This document shows, piece by piece, positions 1 through 11,929 of a stretch of 64,000 nucleotides of DNA. The stretch's first letter is position 1, and the number at the start of each line of letters is the position of its first letter. This stretch comes from Hemerocallis citrina (Eukaryota > Streptophyta > Magnoliopsida > Asparagales > Asphodelaceae), in assembly GCA_017893485.1 (NCBI GenBank), contig CM030364.1, positions 43,518,109-43,582,108 of the forward strand. The letters are read 5' to 3'. The notes below the pieces were generated by a model. That model was given only the letters and a program-made list of their open reading frames with translations, was not told where the DNA came from and made no database searches. Both the position numbers and the translations under genes were made by a program.

Positions 1-629
1 TCTCTTCTGAAATCCAGTCGCAACTCACGAGACCCTTCCTTTCTCTGTCCCTTCACACACCACCAACTCCAAAAAAACAGAGCCCCTCCTGAATCATTTT
101 ATAGGGATTAAAGTAGGATAGTAGGGTTTGAAAATAGTGTTAGTTAATTAATTAATTAGGATTAGTTAATCAACTAATTATTTAAAATCCATAGATTAGG
201 ATTAATCTATTAAGTTTTAAAGTAATCAATTAACTAACATAATCTAAATCCCACTTATTTCAAATCTGGGCTCTTCTTTATTTTGAAATTATTTTTTTAT
301 TATAAAATTTCGTTCCACCCCCTAATTGACCATAATATTTTTTATTATTTCTTCAAAGTGCCAATTTATAAAAACATATATTTGAGTGCTTTAATTTTCC
401 AAAAATCTTCTCATAAAATAAATTTGAATTTTAAAATCTTTATCCTTATTTTCTTCCTTGATTTTACCAAAATGCATATCTTTTTGCACTCATAAATCTC
501 ATTCCATCAAAAACATTTAAATAATTAGAATTATGTTGAAAGAAGATAAAATATAAAGAATTAAACGAAAACTAGCAATCTTTTAAACATAAAAGAGTAC
601 TAAATATCATGTAAAAATTAGACACATCA
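1..629 (-). repeat. 3' LTR of old Athila-like Gypsy element G2 (runs off window)
   Basis: Read on the reverse strand, the LTR begins TGATGTGTC at 629, directly after a polypurine-like run (GTTTGGGAGT) in the same position as the one before the G1 3' LTR. A TATA-like CTATAAAATG lies near 100 on the reverse strand, so 629 to about 100 would be U3. The end of the LTR lies outside the window. The partner LTR is only a fragment at 14478-14590. AT-rich; no gene seen. Confidence 0.6.
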
Positions 630-1819
630 AATACTCCCAAACTTACGATTTTACTTATTCTCGAGCAAAAAGAAAAACAATGAATAATGGGTTGGTAATC
701 ATAATTAGGCTCAACTCATCACACCAAAAGGACTTATCATGCAAGCATCATAATTTTATCTAAAAACATAAACAATATAAAATAAAATAAACTAAGCATA
801 CTCACTTTCTCCAGTGCAATTATTTATACATAATTCCCAACCAAATCATATTTGTCATGCAGTTAATATAATTATATCATGTAACAATTCCATCTGTGAA
901 CACCCATTCTCACTACTACAAACTAAGTAGCAAACTAAAGTTTTTTTTCTCTTTTCCAATCTCTCTTTCTCTCTATGTTGTCACTTGCGTTTTGATGTGA
1001 ATGCAAATATTTGTGATGGATTCACCTGGTTACTCAATAAGTCACACACTTAGAGTACTTTTGCATACTCATATTTGAAGTTATCATTAGTAAACATTGG
1101 TGATGAATACCCCTAGTTACTAAGCAACTCAAAACATGGGAGTAGATAAAACTTTATTTATTCAGTTTTTTAGATCAAAGGGGATAATCACAAGAAAAAA
1201 CATCCAGTTTCTCTTTTATGTATAATCACATGACCCTTACAATTTTGTAAGTCCTAAAGAATATAAGTATGCTAGATCTTACTTTATAAGATATTACCAA
1301 TCCTAAATAAAAAAATTTGCAATGCATTTGCAATGCTTTAGCACAATAACGAACTCAAAGGCGTAATGGTAATTCTAATTGAAGTTTTTTTTTCAAATAT
1401 ATATAAAAAAACTGTACTCCTTCCCCCAAACTTGAATATCACATTTTCCTCAATGGGTAAAGATAAGGAAAAATAAAAATAATGAGAAAAGTTTAGAATT
1501 GCTCCCAGATTCATGTGAAAATTCTGGATGAGTAACATTCATTGTTTCGGTGATATATGAATTTTTAGATGTCCAAATCTCCTGATTTCTTTTGTGATGG
1601 GAAGATAAGATAATTTACTTCGATCTCTATCTGAAACAGTTTTCCAGATTCGAACTCTATCTTGCCCAAAAACAGCCATTAAAGTAGGTCTAGAAAATAA
1701 CCGCCGTAAAAAAACCCCAAACTTGTGCAATCCTATAAATTAAAATTAAAGTAAACTAAAAGAAAAGCAATTCTAAAGATAGGAAAAAGAAAACATGGGC
1801 TGCCTCCCAAGAAATGCTA
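630..1819 (-). other. 3' untranslated region of G2
   Basis: Non-coding stretch between the protease remnant and the 3' LTR. It is collinear with 11401-12548 of G1: the GGGAGGCAACCC-type sequence near 1800, a GAGGA...AAGTTTGGGGG motif near 1420-1455, the paired AGTAAC/TTCATCAC motifs near 1010-1130, and a second AAGTTTGGG motif at 635-645. This shared layout shows that G1 and G2 belong to one lineage. Confidence 0.6.
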
Positions 1820-4175
1820 AGATTTATGTCTTCAGCCAGACATGGTAGAGGAGATGGTTATGTGATGCCAAGATCCAACAACATAAGAACATCTTTTCTA
1901 ATACTTCTCTTCAGGTGTGGATTAGGTTCAAGCTTGAGTTTGAGTCGTTTCTTTCTTGAAGATGGCATCATTGATATCTTCACCTCTTTGAATTTCAGCT
2001 GAAAAGAAAGATCAATATGTGGCGCAGCATCCAAATACATAACATATTCCAAAATATTTTCTTTCTCAGATTCAGGAGTTGCTGAATTTTTTAGACATAC
2101 TTCGATTGATATATTTTCAACTTTAGCCTATGTTTCTCGCCTATAATTAAATCAATTTCACAAACTTGAAAACACGAATGTACTTGGTCAAGAAACTTGA
2201 TGGATTTAAAAACATCAAACGTTACTTGCTCATCCTCAACTCTCACAATAAGTTTTCCTTATTAGACATCAATCAAAGCTCTCCCAGTAGCTAAAAAAGG
2301 TCGTCCCAAAATCAACGAAATTTTGTTCATCTTCCTTCATATCATGCACTATGAAATCTGCTAGGAATATGAACTTGTCTACCTTTACCACAACATCTTC
2401 AATTATTCCTTTTGAATACTATATAGATCTGTCCGCCAATTGTAAAGAAATTGTAGTAGGCTTTACTTCTCCAATACCAAGTTTCCTGAAAACTGAAAAA
2501 GGCATAAGATTAATACATGCTCCTCAATCACATAAAACTTTATCAAAATAAGAATTTTCAATAGTGCAAGAAATTGTAAAACTCTCTGGATCTTTAAGGT
2601 TAGGAGGCAACTTCTTTTGTAAAATTGCAATACTCTCTTCGTTTAGCATAACCATCTCATGTTCCTCAAACTTTCGCTTGTTTGATAAAATATCCTTAAA
2701 TTTTTTTAGCATATTTAGGCATATGTTCTACTTTAATAAGAGGAATATTAATATGCATTTTCTTAAAAATACATAAAAATTTAGGGAATTGATTTTCAAG
2801 ATTATTCTTTTTAAGTTTTTGTGGAAAAGGAATAGGTGGATCATATGCTGAATTATGATAAGTTTCATAATTAAACTCCCTGGAAACCGTGGGGTTTGAA
2901 CCTCCTTTATTCTTCTTAGAATACTCAATATGGTGGTTGTCTACCTGCTACGTTTGTTTATCCAAAATTGGCTCAAACTCAACATGCTTTTCAATTACAT
3001 TTTATTCTGCAGTTTAATTGTGCTTGTGGGTACTCAATTGTTCTCCCGCTTCTTAGTGTATTTTCTTTTACATGCTCTTTAGGATTGGTTATGGTGTAAT
3101 TAGGTATGGTTTCTGCTGTTCTCTCTGTAAGAATATTTGAAATCTGACAAATCTGAGGCTCAAGATTGCGAATTGAAGCCGTATTATTTTGTATGGCCAA
3201 ATCTGTCTTTTGCATGTATTGCATGAACATCTCTTCAAGTGTTGGCTTTTTTTTCTTGCTGTGGAATATTTTGAGGTGCTCTAATTGCTCCTTGATTGTT
3301 ATTCCAAGAAAAATTGGGGTGCTGCCTCCATCCTGGATTATACGTGTTCCATTAAGGATTGTTTTGATGTTTAAAGTTGGACACATAATTTGCTTGATCG
3401 AAATTTGGTTGAGAAAAAGGATTTCCCACTTTGGCAATTGATAATTGAGTGAATTCCTGCACAATGAAAACAAACAATATTAATTTGAATAGCATTAACA
3501 TTCATATTACATATTTGTTTGAATAAAATTTCAATTTTTGCAGCCAACGTGGTAATAGGGTCAATCCCAAAAACTCCAATTGCTTTTCTAAGCATTGTTC
3601 TCTCTGAAAACCATTGGTGATTGTTCGTTGCCATCTCCTCTAAAAGTTTATAGCCTGTTTCTTGAATTTTGCTCATAAAAGCTCCTCCAGCTGCTGCTTC
3701 TACCATAGATCGATTTGTAACTCTCAAACCATTATACAATACTTGGATTTGCAGCCATTTCGGCAGTTCATGATGAGGACACTTTCTCCATAAATCTTTA
3801 TACCTCTCCCACATATCATACAAAGATTCATTCTCAAATTGAGTAAATGTAGTAATGTCATTCATGTGTCTTTGTCGAAGAAAAATACTTAACCATAAAT
3901 TTTTGTGCATGTCCCTCTCAAATAGTAATAACACCCGGTGCTAGAAAATTCGCCTTATCTCTTAGTGAAAAGGAAAGAGTCTCAACCGGATTGCATCATC
4001 TAATACTCCATTGTGCTTGAAAGTGTCACAAATTTTTAAAAAGTTTGCAATGTGAATATTAGGATTCTCATGTGATAGTCCTCCAAATTGAACAGTCTGT
4101 TGAATCATTTGAATGATCGCCGATTTAATTTCAAATTTGTTAGCTTCAATAGTAGGCCTTTTAATATTTGATATT
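1820..4175 (-). pseudogene. gag-protease remnant of G2 (3' part of the split gene)
   Basis: Reverse-strand remains of a Gypsy (Tat/Athila-type) polyprotein. From 4175 down there is a Retrotrans_gag domain (FEIKSAIIQMI, CDTFKHNG, FTQFENESLYDMWERYK, AAAGGAFMSK), then a degenerate CxxC region near 3480, the linker LRSGRTIEYPQ near 3050, and the start of the retropepsin region (ILQKKLPPNLKDPESFTI, DKVLCD) near 2530-2650. Frameshifts and stops interrupt it, for example around 3960, 3935, 3375 and 2520. After weak protease-distal similarity (2050-2500) the sequence passes directly into 3' UTR near 1820, so RT, RNase H and integrase are absent. Its 5' end lies at 14234-14304, across G1. Lineage is by resemblance to G1, not by search. 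Confidence 0.75.
4171..4175. repeat. Target-site duplication of G1, left copy
   Basis: ATATT directly before the TG of the G1 5' LTR. The identical pentamer follows the CA of the 3' LTR at 14229-14233. Confidence 0.9.
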
Positions 4176-5858
4176 TGATGAACACAAGAATATTCACATT
4201 TAGAAGCAATAATCTTATTATAAATGCACATGTAAAAGCTCTATATGTGGTATTTAACTCTTATTCTCTCTTTTCAATAGGAAATAACCAAAAGCAGCAA
4301 AACGAAGCAGATTCCAGACGAATGCAGACTGAGAAATAATATACAGGGAACTGCAGAAGCAACAGTCGACTGGCTCTTCAGCAGTCGACCAGACAGAGAG
4401 TTTGCTAAGCCTCGGCACAGTCGACTTCCCCAAACACCAGTCGACTTGACCGAGAAATCGTGAAGCCACAGATGTCTCAGACACCAGTCGACTTATATCC
4501 AAGGCAGTCGACTGGTACGCGGCGGAGTAAACAGATATGATATTCGAAGATTCATCCAAATCTAATTTCAAATCTATCTGAATCCAGATTTATGCAAATC
4601 AAATCTAGAGACTGGGGATTTCCAAGAGCACGTGGTTAACAGATAAGGAAGGAAAGAAGAAAAGAGAAAGAAATAAATCATCAAATCTAACAAAGAAGGA
4701 TTTTCCTGAAAAAGTGCAAAACCCTAATTCTCAGCCGTGTTCTATAAATATCAGAAAAGAAGCATCAACAGGGCTCTCTCTCGGCTCTCGTCATCTCCCC
4801 ATCATCCACCACCGAATCACAGAGTTGCAAAACCATCAAATTATCAACCAGTGCACCATTCTATCAGCATCGAGGAAGGAGAGAGGAGATCCAGTATTCG
4901 AAGGCAGTCGACTGTGTGACAGCCAGTCGACCTCATTGCCGGACTTCATTAGTTTATTTCTTCTCCTTCTATTCTTTTATGTTGATCATGTATTCAAACT
5001 TGTTGATTAATAAAAGTATTATTATGTGGAACTAATTTCATAGTTGGGTAGATTGAAGACGTAGTTATGTAGTGCTATATTCTTCTGAGCTCTTCTATTT
5101 TACTTATTGATTGAATCCGTTTGCATTGGTATAGATTGATGGTAATCAAAACTAGTTCTCGAAGTCTGAGAGCAGTCGACTGAGGTGAGAGCCAGTCGAC
5201 TGACGTACAGAGCTTGAGAAATCCAAGTTTGCATTACCATCTATCTGAATCTGTTAGATGAGCATATTGAGACGACCCGTATCTCGTGCCCATAACTTGT
5301 AACAAGGGAATCTCTAGGGGTTCCTGGTTCAATCAACTTAAGGGATCTAGATCTGATACCAATTTCTAGAACCTTGAGTGTTTGTTCGTTTCCACTGATC
5401 TTATGTTTTCTTTAAGCACAACTTAGTAGATACCATGCTAAACACTTAATGAAAGAAACGAATTAGAGTAGATACCATGCCTAATTCTTGGCTTAGGAAA
5501 ACAGTACTTTAAGGAGTAGATACCATGCCCTTGAAGGGAACGAACATGAGTAATAAGAAGAAGTTCAGAAGGTGACTTAGCATTACTGACTATTGGTGGA
5601 GATCTAAACCCAACTACTTCATAAATATTTGCGATTCAACATTTCTTAATTTAGTTTAAATCTTTTTATTTCTTTTAGACTTTCAAAACAACTCTTTATG
5701 ATTTTTATTCTTTTTATTGATTAGTAAGTTAAAGTCTATAATCTCTGTGGGATCGACCCTTGCTATTGCTACGCTTTTCTAACGATTCGTGCACTTGCGA
5801 GGTTTATAATTTGTGTCTAGTTTTATCTATTTATTTAGGTATCTAGAAACCAACAACA
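4176..5858 (+). repeat. G1 5' LTR
   Basis: Starts TGATGAACAC and ends CCAACAACA. It holds U3 with eight copies of CAGTCGAC[CT][TGC] between 4363 and 4933 and two more at 5173-5202, a TATA box at 4742, and an R/U5 with the repeated phrase TAGTAGATACCATGC-like (5434, 5470, 5517). A run AATAAAAG near 5010 could act in polyadenylation (inference). Confidence 0.95.
4742..4750 (+). promoter_or_regulatory. TATA box of G1 5' LTR
   Basis: CTATAAATA, followed within about 60 bases by a CT-rich leader (CTCTCTCTCGGCTC). This is the only good TATA in the LTR. Transcription would start about 30 bases downstream (inference). Confidence 0.7.
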
Positions 5859-5864
5859 AGTTTT

Positions 5865-5882
5865 TGGCGCCGCTGCCGGGGA
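5865..5882 (+). other. Primer-binding site of G1 (tRNA-Asp type)
   Basis: TGGCGCCGCTGCCGGGGA begins six bases after the LTR end. It resembles the complement of the plant tRNA-Asp 3' end used by Athila/Tat elements, with one apparent mismatch recalled from family knowledge. Confidence 0.8.
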
Positions 5883-5980
5883 TTGTCTAGTATTTTAACT
5901 TACAGATCAGTAGGAAGTTTTTATTTTCTTTCTTTTAGTTTATTAATAATTTTTTCTTTTAGGTTACAGGATTTTGGTGG

Positions 5981-7021
5981 ATGCACGGAAGGAGATCACT
6001 TCGTCCAGAGCTACTACCAATTGACGCAGAAACAGAACGCACTTTGCACAGGTTAGGTCGACTGATTGCGACTGACCAGTCGACTGCTGAACGAACCCAG
6101 TCGACTGCTCAGAGACCTAAGTCACAAGAAATCATGGCAGAAGAAATACCCAATCGCGTACCAATGCAGGATAAATTTACGCCTAAGAACATTGAACAAC
6201 CCTTCTACATTGCATATCAACCCAATGTCACAGGGAACATGCATCTATCTCCTCAGTTACTTAGTATGGTTCCCAATTTTAGTGGCAGACCTGATGAAGA
6301 GCCTCATCTCCATTTACAAGATTTTTTCGATCTCTACAGGACACAAAGCGTCCAAGGGCTTACCCCTGAGCAAATCAGGTTAATATTATTTCCTTTTTCC
6401 TTAAAACTTAACGCTAAACTATGGTATAATTCTTTGGAACCAGGATCAATAAACTCATGGGAGCAATTGGCGACAAAGTTCTTAAAAGAATTCTTTCCAG
6501 CCCAAAAGACCAAACAACTGAAAAGGGAGATTCAACTCTTCCAACAAAAGGATGGAGACTTATTTTTCGAAGCATGGAAAGATTTCAAGAACAAACTTCT
6601 CAAGTGTCCAACACACAACATGCCTAAAGATGATCAGGTACAAGCTTTTTATGAAGGTTTAAATGATACTAATAAGGCAATTGTGGATTCAGCTTGCAAC
6701 GGGATCTTGATGAGGAAAAGCGGCGAAGAGGCCATAGAACTATTTGAAGAACTCAACGAGAATTCACAACAATTTTCAACAAGGAGGGGCCCTTCGAAAA
6801 AACAGGGAGTTTATGAAATTTCTAGTAGCAATAACATTCAATTGGAAATGGTAAACATGAATAAGAAAATTGATATGCTTGTTAATGCAATGTCTATGAT
6901 GGGTGGAGTTAAAAATCAAACAAATGAAATTTGTGCAATTTGTTCTCATGTAGACCATACCACTGATACATGTCCCATGTCTTCTTTCACAGATCAGGAG
7001 TATGCAAATTATGTAGGTTGA
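5981..7021 (+). CDS. gag: G1 Gag
   Basis: 346-residue Gag, the structural protein that would form the virus-like particle in the cytoplasm and bind element RNA. The first ATG after the primer-binding site is used. An N-terminal linker (about residues 25-45) contains QSTAERTQSTAQ, encoded by three copies of the CAGTCGACTG palindrome. The Retrotrans_gag domain spans about 105-260 (LHLQDFFDLYR, LWYNSLEPGSINSWEQLATKFL). A CCHC zinc knuckle, CAICSHVDHTTDTC, lies at about 318-331. The frame ends at a TGA (7019-7021) but continues open in the same frame as pol, so gag and pol were one ORF: the TGA is either a point mutation or a recoding site. Related elements usually have no stop here. Confidence 0.9.
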   Translation: MHGRRSLRPELLPIDAETERTLHRLGRLIATDQSTAERTQSTAQRPKSQEIMAEEIPNRVPMQDKFTPKNIEQPFYIAYQPNVTGNMHLSPQLLSMVPNFSGRPDEEPHLHLQDFFDLYRTQSVQGLTPEQIRLILFPFSLKLNAKLWYNSLEPGSINSWEQLATKFLKEFFPAQKTKQLKREIQLFQQKDGDLFFEAWKDFKNKLLKCPTHNMPKDDQVQAFYEGLNDTNKAIVDSACNGILMRKSGEEAIELFEELNENSQQFSTRRGPSKKQGVYEISSSNNIQLEMVNMNKKIDMLVNAMSMMGGVKNQTNEICAICSHVDHTTDTCPMSSFTDQEYANYVG

Positions 7022-7024
7022 GGA

Positions 7025-9820
7025 GTGTTTCCACCAAAGAACAACTCATTCTCAAACACATACAACCCAGGGTGGAGGAACCATCCAAACTTCTCATGGA
7101 GCAATAATCAGAATAATCAAGGGACTCAATTCACACAAGGACATGCACGAAATTTCCAAATGAGAAGTGGGATTGATAGGCCAGTTCAAGAACAGAAGAA
7201 GTTGGATTTTGAATCCACCGTTCTTCAATTGCTCCAACAACAACAAGTTTTTGGCACCGTTCTTCAATTGCTCCAACATCAAACAAGCAACCAACAAGGG
7301 CAAGCAATTCAGAAGTTGGAAACACAAATTGGCCAAATTGCTAAAGAATTAAGCGAGCGAAAGGCAGGGGAACTTCCATCACAAACTATACCAAACCCTG
7401 GAGGCCAAGAACAGCTTAAGGCAGTCACAACATTAAGAAGTGGTAAGATAATTGACAACAAAGTTGGAACACATACCGAAGAAAAAGAAAGAACAGTTTT
7501 GCCACCATTCCCTCAAAGGTTAGTCAAACAAAAGAAAGATCAACATTTATTTGACATCTTTGAAACTCTCAGAAAGGTAGAAATTAATATCCCCCTACTT
7601 GATGCTATTAAACAAATTCCTTCTTATGCTAAATTTTTGAAAGAATGTTGTACTCACAAAAGAACATTTCAGGTTAGGGAGGATGTGGCTTTGACAGAAG
7701 AAGTGAGCGCTGTCTTATTAAGAAAATTACCTCCTAAATTAAAAGACCCAGGTAGTTTTACCATTCCTTGCAGGATTGGCGAGCACTTCTTTGAGAAAGC
7801 ACTACTAGACTTGGGGGCAAGCATCAATCTTCTCCCATACACCATCTATGAAAAGCTAGGATTGGGGGAACTCCAACCAACATCCATCACGTTGCAGTTG
7901 GCAGATCGCAGTATCAAAAGACCTAGAGGTATTTTGGAAGATGTCCTAGTTCAGGTAAACGATTTCATTTTGCCTGCTGATTTTGTCGTGTTAGATATGG
8001 AGGAATCTTCAATGCCATCTTCTCTACCAATCATTTTAGGAAGGCCCTTTATGAGTACGGCTGATATAAAAATTTGTGTCAAAAAGGGTACCATAAGCAT
8101 AAAAATAAATGGAGAGAAGGTTGAATTTAAAATGTTTGATACACTGAAATTTCCACATGATGATCATGAATGCTATAATGTTGATGTGGTGCAGGATATT
8201 GTTGATCAAACATTTCAGGTACATAGCGTTGAACCATTACAGGCCATAATTACACAATCTCTAACTTTATCTAATGATGAACAGGAATATGATGACTGGG
8301 AGATTGCAGAGACAATACATCACCTTGACACTTCACTGTCACACTCAGGTAAGTTTGCACCAGTATTTGAAAAATTGGTGACTGATGACATTTATGTTTC
8401 TGCAGACAAGTCGACTGGTGCACTGGGCAAGTCGACTGCTGCAGAGGATCAGTCGACTGTCCAGACTGCTACCAGGGACCAGACGACTGTACCAAGACTT
8501 ACAGACCCAGCGCTTAAGCAGCTGCCCGACCATTTGAAGCATGCATATTTAGGCGAGAACCAGACGCTACCAGTGATAATTGCTGCGAACCTAAGTGCAC
8601 AGGAAGAATATAAGCTGCTGAGGGTACTACGAGAACACAAGAGTGCAATAGGATGGACCATTGCAGACATCAAAGGAATAAGTCCATCCAGATGCATGCA
8701 TCGAATACTCCTTGAAAACAATGCAAAACCAAGCAGGGAGGCACAGAGAAGGCTTAACCCAAACATGAAGGAAGTGGTAAGAGCAGAGATTTTGAAGCTA
8801 CTAGATGTTGGCATCATCTACCCTATCTCAGATAGCAAATGGGTAAGTCCTATACATGTAGTGCCTAAGAAAAGTGGAGTCACAGTGGTGACAAATGAAA
8901 AGAATGAGCTTATTCCCACTAGAGTGACTACAGGTTGGAGGGTATGCATTGATTACAGGAAACTGAACAATGAAACCAGGAAAGATCACTTCCCTCTTCC
9001 TTTTATTGATCAAATGTTAGAAAGATTAGCAGGATATAGTCATTATTGTTTTTTAGATGGTTACAGTGGCTATAATCAAATTGCTATTGCTCCAGAAGAT
9101 CAAGAAAAAACCACTTTTACATGTCCTTTTGGTACTTTTGCATACAGGAGGATGCCCTTTGGATTGTGCAATGCTCCAGCTACATTTCAAAGATGCATGA
9201 TGAGTATATTTTCAGACATGGTGGAAAGGTTCATCGAGGTATTTATGGATGACTTTAGTGTTTTTGGATCTTGTTTTGAGGAATGCCTTAACCATTTGCA
9301 GCTTGTGCTTAAAAGATGTGAAGAATGCAACTTAGTACTGAATTGGGAAAAGTGCCATTTCATGGTACAACAAGGTATTGTGTTGGGACATGTGGTGTCC
9401 AAAAGGGAAATAGAGGTAGACAAAGCAAAAATCGATATAATATCAAAACTACCCCCTCCCACTACAGTTAAGGGTGTTAGGAGTTTTCTAGGGCATGCAG
9501 GGTTTTATAGAAGATTTATAAAAGATTTTTCAAAAATCTCCAAACCCCTTTGTGACTTGTTGGCTAAGGATGTTGAGTTTGTATGGACAGAAGAGTGCAC
9601 AAATGCTTTTATGACATTAAAAAATCTTCTCATTTCTGCACCTATTGTCATGGCACCAGATTGGAGCCATCCTTTCGAGCTTATGTGTGATGCAAGTGAT
9701 TATGCTTTAGGGGCTGTTTTAGGTCAACGAATCAATAAGAAACCCCATGTTATCTACTATGCTTCTCGAACTTTAAACGATGCACAGCTAAATTATTCCA
9801 CTACTAAAAAGAAATGTTAG
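7025..9820 (+). CDS. pol: G1 Pol, part 1: protease, reverse transcriptase, start of RNase H
   Basis: Continues the Gag frame after the TGA. Order: Gag-derived linker with a 27-residue tandem repeat ([13 protein letters not shown] / VLQLLQHQ, about 66-90), retropepsin with DLGAS (about 260), a linker (about 460-490) holding [18 protein letters not shown] encoded by CAGTCGACTG palindromes, RT (about 590-770; [19 protein letters not shown], catalytic FMDDF at about 740), and the start of RNase H ([16 protein letters not shown], about 880). RT copies element RNA into DNA in the particle. The frame stops at 9820 because one base appears to be missing from an A-run near 9805-9812; RNase H resumes in the next frame at 9814. 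The start at 7025 is GTG and is an artefact of the broken frame, not a true start. Confidence 0.88.
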   Translation: MFPPKNNSFSNTYNPGWRNHPNFSWSNNQNNQGTQFTQGHARNFQMRSGIDRPVQEQKKLDFESTVLQLLQQQQVFGTVLQLLQHQTSNQQGQAIQKLETQIGQIAKELSERKAGELPSQTIPNPGGQEQLKAVTTLRSGKIIDNKVGTHTEEKERTVLPPFPQRLVKQKKDQHLFDIFETLRKVEINIPLLDAIKQIPSYAKFLKECCTHKRTFQVREDVALTEEVSAVLLRKLPPKLKDPGSFTIPCRIGEHFFEKALLDLGASINLLPYTIYEKLGLGELQPTSITLQLADRSIKRPRGILEDVLVQVNDFILPADFVVLDMEESSMPSSLPIILGRPFMSTADIKICVKKGTISIKINGEKVEFKMFDTLKFPHDDHECYNVDVVQDIVDQTFQVHSVEPLQAIITQSLTLSNDEQEYDDWEIAETIHHLDTSLSHSGKFAPVFEKLVTDDIYVSADKSTGALGKSTAAEDQSTVQTATRDQTTVPRLTDPALKQLPDHLKHAYLGENQTLPVIIAANLSAQEEYKLLRVLREHKSAIGWTIADIKGISPSRCMHRILLENNAKPSREAQRRLNPNMKEVVRAEILKLLDVGIIYPISDSKWVSPIHVVPKKSGVTVVTNEKNELIPTRVTTGWRVCIDYRKLNNETRKDHFPLPFIDQMLERLAGYSHYCFLDGYSGYNQIAIAPEDQEKTTFTCPFGTFAYRRMPFGLCNAPATFQRCMMSIFSDMVERFIEVFMDDFSVFGSCFEECLNHLQLVLKRCEECNLVLNWEKCHFMVQQGIVLGHVVSKREIEVDKAKIDIISKLPPPTTVKGVRSFLGHAGFYRRFIKDFSKISKPLCDLLAKDVEFVWTEECTNAFMTLKNLLISAPIVMAPDWSHPFELMCDASDYALGAVLGQRINKKPHVIYYASRTLNDAQLNYSTTKKKC

Positions 9821-11400
9821 CTATTATTTTTGCTATAGAGAAGTTTAGATCATATTTAATTGGTTCTAAAGTTATTGTTTTTACTGACCATGCTGCCTTG
9901 AGATATTTGTTTTCTAAAAAGGATGCTAAGCCTAGGTTGATCAGATGGGTGCTGTTGCTTCAAGAATTCGATCTTGAGATTAGAGATAAAAAAGGAAGCG
10001 ACAATGTTGTTGCCGACCACATGTCCAGGCTACTGCAGGAGGACGAAAGAATTGTGCCCCCACTTAATGAAACTTTCCCAGATGAACATCTCTTTGAAAT
10101 AAACTTATGCTCGGGGCAGTCGACTGGTAACAGGACCAGTCGACTGGTACCTCACTGCTCAAATTTTCCATGGTTTGCTGACATTGTAAATTATCTAACC
10201 GCTCATGTTTTCCCTCCAGGTATGACAAGTCAGGAAAGAAAGAGACTGGTGGCTATGTGCAAGCACTACTACTGGGATGATCCTTATTTGTTCAAATTTT
10301 GCCCTGATCAAATTATAAGAAGATGTGTGAAAGAAGAAGAGCAATTGAGTATTCTACAACATTGCCACCAATATGCATGTGGAGGACATTTTGGACCAAA
10401 AAGAACAGCACTTAAGGTACTGCAATCTGGATTTTATTGGCCTAAAGTATTCAAAGATGCTTTTTCTTTTTGCAGGACTTGTGACAAATGCCAAAGGACA
10501 GGCAACATCTCTTCTAGAAATCAAATGCCACTGCAAAACATCCAAGTGATCGAGCTTTTTGATGTTTGGGGAATCGACTTCATGGGTCCATTTCCTAACT
10601 CATTTGGTTATTTATATATACTTGTTGGTGTGGATTATGTGTCTAAATGGGTCGAGGTTGTCCCCTCAAGAACTAATGATCACAAAGTTGTTGTCAAGTT
10701 TTTGCAGGAAAACATTTTCACTAGGTTTGGTACACCTCGAGCAATAATAAGTGATGGAGGGAGCCACTTCAATAACTTTCCTTTTGCTTCTTTGATGAAG
10801 AAGTATGGTATTACACATAGAGTGGGCACCCTATATCATCCTCAAACTAGTGGGCAGGTGGAGATTAGCAACAGAGAAATCAAGAGCATTTTGGAAAAGA
10901 CAGTCAACACAAGGAGGAAGGATTGGTTGTTGCGCTTGAACGATGCATTATGGGCCTATAGAACCGCATACAAAACACCCATTGGCATGTCACCATACCG
11001 TTTGGTGTTTGGAAAAGCCTGTCATTTGCCAGTTGAGTTGGAGCACAAAGCATATTGGGCCATTAAAAGGTTCATTTTTGACATGAAACAAGCAGGGGAC
11101 AAAAGAAGATTACAACTAAATGAGCTTGAAGAGTTGAGGCATGACGCTTATGAGAATGCAAAATTGTACAAGGAAAGGACAAAGTTGTATCATGACAAAC
11201 AGCTCGCAAGGAAGGAGTTTTACGAAGGACAGAAGGTATTGATATACAACTCAAGATTGAGACTTTTTCCAGGCAAGCTTATGTCAAGATGGTATGGGCC
11301 ATACATTGTCACGAGAGTCTTTCCACATGGCGCTTTGGAGGTTCATAGCAAAGAGAAGAATCAAACGTTTAAGGTGAACGGGCATAGAGCGAAGCCATAA
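9814..11400 (+). CDS. pol: G1 Pol, part 2: end of RNase H and integrase
   Basis: Carries the rest of RNase H ([21 protein letters not shown]...[10 protein letters not shown], residues 1-75), a linker with [11 protein letters not shown] (about 100-115) again encoded by two CAGTCGACTG palindromes, the integrase zinc domain ([12 protein letters not shown]...CRTCDKCQ, about 180-227) and the DDE catalytic core: D in GIDFMG (about 254), D in ISDGGSHF (about 313), E in [10 protein letters not shown] (about 350). The C-terminal part ends KVNGHRAKP and has no chromodomain, as expected for Athila/Tat. It overlaps part 1 by 7 bases. It was almost surely one ORF with it, broken by a one-base loss in an A-run, and has no independent start. 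Confidence 0.88.
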   Translation: MLAIIFAIEKFRSYLIGSKVIVFTDHAALRYLFSKKDAKPRLIRWVLLLQEFDLEIRDKKGSDNVVADHMSRLLQEDERIVPPLNETFPDEHLFEINLCSGQSTGNRTSRLVPHCSNFPWFADIVNYLTAHVFPPGMTSQERKRLVAMCKHYYWDDPYLFKFCPDQIIRRCVKEEEQLSILQHCHQYACGGHFGPKRTALKVLQSGFYWPKVFKDAFSFCRTCDKCQRTGNISSRNQMPLQNIQVIELFDVWGIDFMGPFPNSFGYLYILVGVDYVSKWVEVVPSRTNDHKVVVKFLQENIFTRFGTPRAIISDGGSHFNNFPFASLMKKYGITHRVGTLYHPQTSGQVEISNREIKSILEKTVNTRRKDWLLRLNDALWAYRTAYKTPIGMSPYRLVFGKACHLPVELEHKAYWAIKRFIFDMKQAGDKRRLQLNELEELRHDAYENAKLYKERTKLYHDKQLARKEFYEGQKVLIYNSRLRLFPGKLMSRWYGPYIVTRVFPHGALEVHSKEKNQTFKVNGHRAKP

Positions 11401-11916
11401 ATAGATATGAGTCTAGAACCGCAAGAGGAAGATGTGAATCTTCAAACCGTTCAATACATGGCATGAACTCATCCAGTCTAGCTGAAGACAGAAGACACAG
11501 CGCTTATTGGGAGGCAACCCAACTTTTCAGGGGAGTATTTACACTTTCCCTTTATTTTCTTTCAGTTATTCATTATTATTTTTCTTTGAGTTATTATTTA
11601 TTTTTCTCTCCTTACTAGATGTGACATATGCCTATTTTTACATTTTCTTTCGAACATTGAGGACAATGTTCCATCTAAGTTTGGGGGTGTTAGGTAGTTA
11701 TTTACATTTGGAATCTTTTGAATTTTTTTTAGGATAAACAATTTCTTATAAAGTAAGAAGAAGGATACTTATTTACTTTAGGATTGTTGAGTTTCATAAC
11801 TTCCATACAAAATTATATGAGTCATGCAATTATACATAATAAACAAATGTGATGCTTTTTCTGGTTATTATTCCCTTTAGATCTAGTCCTAAATTGAGTT
11901 TAAGTAAATAGAGTGA

Positions 11917-11929
<13 letters not shown>

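Noticed and set aside
4254..4571. 105-residue reverse frame in both G1 LTRs
   Set aside because: Antisense of U3 with the CAGTCGACTG repeats; no supporting motif and no start context.
4714..5010. 98-residue frame in the G1 LTR, repeated at 13087
   Set aside because: Lies across the TATA box and R region; identical only because the LTRs are recent copies.
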